This document shows positions 62,402 to 64,000 of a stretch of DNA of 64,000 bases, piece after piece. Origin of the DNA: Bifidobacterium vansinderenii (GTDB lineage Bacteria; Actinomycetota; Actinomycetes; Actinomycetales; Bifidobacteriaceae); the NCBI RefSeq assembly GCF_002234915.1, contig NZ_NEWD01000007.1:62001-126000 (forward strand), read 5' to 3'. Every line of letters begins with the position of its first letter. Position 1 is the first letter of the stretch. Both the position numbers and the translations under genes were made by a program. A model generated the notes under the pieces. It saw nothing but the letters and a program-made list of their open reading frames with translations. It was not told where the DNA came from and searched no databases.

Positions 62402-62428
62402 AGGCGTGTATACTGGGCATCACAGTTA

Positions 62429-62445
62429 TTGATAACGGATATCAA
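62429..62445 (+). promoter_or_regulatory. Second metalloregulator-like palindrome
   Basis: TTGATAACGGATATCAA, symmetric and 27 bp downstream of the first box, 50 bp before the start codon. It probably overlaps the promoter. Confidence 0.5.
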
Positions 62446-62494
62446 TATGGATTGATCCGATTGATTCCAACAACGGTAGATGATGAGGAATGCA

Positions 62495-63427
62495 ATGATG
62501 ATGGAGAAGATGCGTGCAAAGTCCAATGGACTGAAGCGAGTGGTGGCCGGCGTCGCCGCGCTGGTGATGATCGGCGGGCTCGCCGCCTGTGGCAATGCCG
62601 GTTCGGATTCCGGCGACGCGTCCGCGAACGCCGACGGCACGATCGAAGTGGTCGCCAGCATCAACCAGTGGGGATCGGTGGCGCGCGATCTCGGCGGCGA
62701 CAAGGTGGACGTCAAGTCCATCATGACCGCCACCAACGTGGAGGCGCACGACTACGAGCCCACGTCCTCCGACATCGCCGCGTTCTCCAAGGCACAGGTG
62801 GCCGTGATCAACGGCGCCGACTACGACTCCTGGGCGTCCAAGGCCGCCGACTCCACCAAGGCCACCGTGGTGGATGCCGCCGAAACCGCGGGAAAGAAGG
62901 ACGGCGACAACCCGCACGTCTGGTTCTCGCACGACGTGCGTGAGAAGACCGCCGATGCCATCACCGCGGCCTATGTGAAGGCCCTGCCCGACCAGAAGGA
63001 GTACTTCGAGCAGCAGCACGAGGCCTGGGAGGAGAAGGAGCAGGCGGTCGAGGACAAGATCGACGCTGCCAAGGCTACGACCGAGGGCGTGCCGTATGCG
63101 GCCAGCGAATCCGTGGCCTGGTACCTCGCCGACGATCTGGGCATGACCGACGCCACCACCGACGGCTACAAGAACGCCAGCGCCAACGAGAGCGAGCCGT
63201 CGCCCGCCGACATCAAGGCGTTCGTGGATGCACTCGAATCCGGTTCGATCAAGACGTTCGTGCTCAACACCCAGGAGGAGGACTCCACCACCAAGCAGCT
63301 GATCGCCGCCGCCAAGAAGGGCTCCGTGCCCACGGTCGAGCTCACCGAGCAGATGCCCAAGGAATACGACGACCTCACCGACTGGATGGGGGCGCTGGTC
63401 GACGACTTCGCCGCCGCCGTCAAGTAG
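62495..63427 (+). CDS. Zinc/manganese-type ABC substrate-binding lipoprotein
   Basis: 310 residues. The signal peptide ends in GGLAACGN (lipidated Cys). The mature part is a cluster A-I (ZnuA-like) metal-binding protein. The metal ligands are likely His in VEAHDYEPTSSD, His in NPHVWFSHDV and later acidic residues. The long His-rich loop of many ZnuA proteins is absent. GAGGA lies 5 nt before the ATG at 62495; several ATGs nearby make the start uncertain. No ATPase or permease follows within the window. Two palindromes and the neighbouring Fur-family gene suggest zinc repression. Confidence 0.83.
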   Translation: MMMEKMRAKSNGLKRVVAGVAALVMIGGLAACGNAGSDSGDASANADGTIEVVASINQWGSVARDLGGDKVDVKSIMTATNVEAHDYEPTSSDIAAFSKAQVAVINGADYDSWASKAADSTKATVVDAAETAGKKDGDNPHVWFSHDVREKTADAITAAYVKALPDQKEYFEQQHEAWEEKEQAVEDKIDAAKATTEGVPYAASESVAWYLADDLGMTDATTDGYKNASANESEPSPADIKAFVDALESGSIKTFVLNTQEEDSTTKQLIAAAKKGSVPTVELTEQMPKEYDDLTDWMGALVDDFAAAVK

Positions 63428-63443
63428 TGACGGACGCGCCGCA

Positions 63444-63830
63444 CCCTTTCCTTCCCCTCGAGGGGAAGGTGGCCGTCGCAGACGGACGGATGAGGTGAGC
63501 TACGGGTGACGGACGCGTGAGTCAAGAGTCATCGTCAAGGACGATGTCGTTTTGCCGGCGACTGCGTCGCGTCACCTCATCAGTCAACCTTCGGTTGACA
63601 GCTTCCCCTCAAGGGGAAGCCTGAATAGTACAAGACGCACCAACCTTCGGTTGACAGCTTCCCCTCGAGGGGAAGCCTGACTGACATAAGACGCACCCCA
63701 TCGGTCAGCCTTCGGCCGGCAGCTCTCCTCTCCCTCAAGGGGAAGCCTGACTGGTCTCACCCCTTTCCTTCCCCTTGAGGGGAAGGTGGCCGTCGCAGAC
63801 GGACGGATGAGGTGATCTCGCCGATGAGAC
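63444..63830. repeat. REP-A cluster (about six hairpins)
   Basis: Copies at about 63444-63500, 63570-63625, 63650-63685, 63705-63760 and 63766-63820. They alternate orientation, all with CTTCCCCTTGAGGGGAAG-type stems and GACGGATGAGGTGA ends. The gap holds no gene. Confidence 0.8.
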
Positions 63831-63865
63831 CCCCCATCCGTCTGCCGCGTTCAGAGCCGTGTCGA

Positions 63866-64000
63866 CTACCGGCCCAGGGACTGGGCGTTCTCGATGAGCG
63901 CGTTCTTCAGGTCGCCTTCGAGCTGGCGCATCTTCACTTCGGCGGCCTCGCGGTTGGCCTTGCCCTCGCGCTGGATCTGCACGGTCTCGCGCAGCGTGGA
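63866..64000 (-). CDS. C-terminal fragment of an unidentified coiled-coil-like protein
   Basis: 44 visible residues running in from the right edge: charged, helical sequence (RETVQIQREGKANREAAEVK, then KNALIENAQSLGR and stop). The stop TAG is at 63866-63868. I do not recognise the family from this end. Confidence 0.6.
   Translation of the reverse strand, partial: STLRETVQIQREGKANREAAEVKMRQLEGDLKNALIENAQSLGR

Noticed and set aside
61434-62423. A 329-codon frame rich in His, Ser and Thr
   Set aside because: It is produced by reading the GATGAGTG minisatellite and R3/R5 repeats and has no independent protein features.

Overview
The window is high-GC actinobacterial DNA that reads as a Bifidobacterium chromosome. 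This rests on gene style, many LacI-family regulators, sortase-type surface glycan enzymes with an LSRTG anchor, the purE-purK pair and abundant REP-like intergenic hairpins; the species cannot be fixed from sequence alone. No tRNA, rRNA, CRISPR array or transposase was recognised.

Layout. 1-12.96 kb is mostly core metabolism: an FtsX-like permease tail, dxs, a quinone-reductase-like oxidoreductase, a MetN-like ATPase with a NIL domain, purE-purK, an MFS symporter, a LacI regulator and endonuclease IV. Six paralogous 40-43-residue peptide genes lie between 11.4 and 16.5 kb on the minus strand, with a multi-pass membrane protein among them. All six share a core close to S-M-x-R-G-[LM]-A-L-Y-G-A-S and end in Arg. 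LacI-type operator palindromes lie in front of their transcription units. This is my best candidate for an undescribed system.

17.6-42.4 kb is a glycan-utilisation region. It has a polyol-type MFS transporter, two cell-wall-anchored alginate-lyase-superfamily enzymes (the second broken by an in-frame TAG), a sugar ABC importer with an alpha/beta hydrolase, three LacI regulators, a GH28-like enzyme, a 2-hydroxyacid dehydrogenase and an AGE/YihS-type isomerase. 42.4-45.4 kb is an AT-richer island of unknown genes, bracketed by a 91-bp direct repeat and containing a possible toxin/immunity pair and a DUF4417-like protein.

45.8-60.3 kb holds a nitroreductase and two operons. The first (46.6-53.2 kb) is TIM-barrel isomerase, GH28, GH36 and GH43; the second (55.2-60.3 kb) is SDR, flavoprotein, Gfo/Idh/MocA and TIM-barrel isomerase. 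An MFS symporter is divergent from the second. Each operon has an identical 14-bp TGAAACCGGTTTCA operator in front. 60.6-63.4 kb carries a Fur/Zur-type regulator and a zinc/manganese-type ABC binding lipoprotein with palindromic metalloregulator-like boxes.

How the genes fit (inference): surface lyases and intracellular glycosidases cut an acidic plant or microbial polysaccharide. The ABC and MFS transporters import the pieces. Redox and isomerase enzymes process unusual, probably uronate or keto, sugars. Two operator types, TGTAAC-N2-GTTACA and TGAAACCGNTTTCA, tie distant units into shared regulons, and one type also precedes a small-peptide gene.
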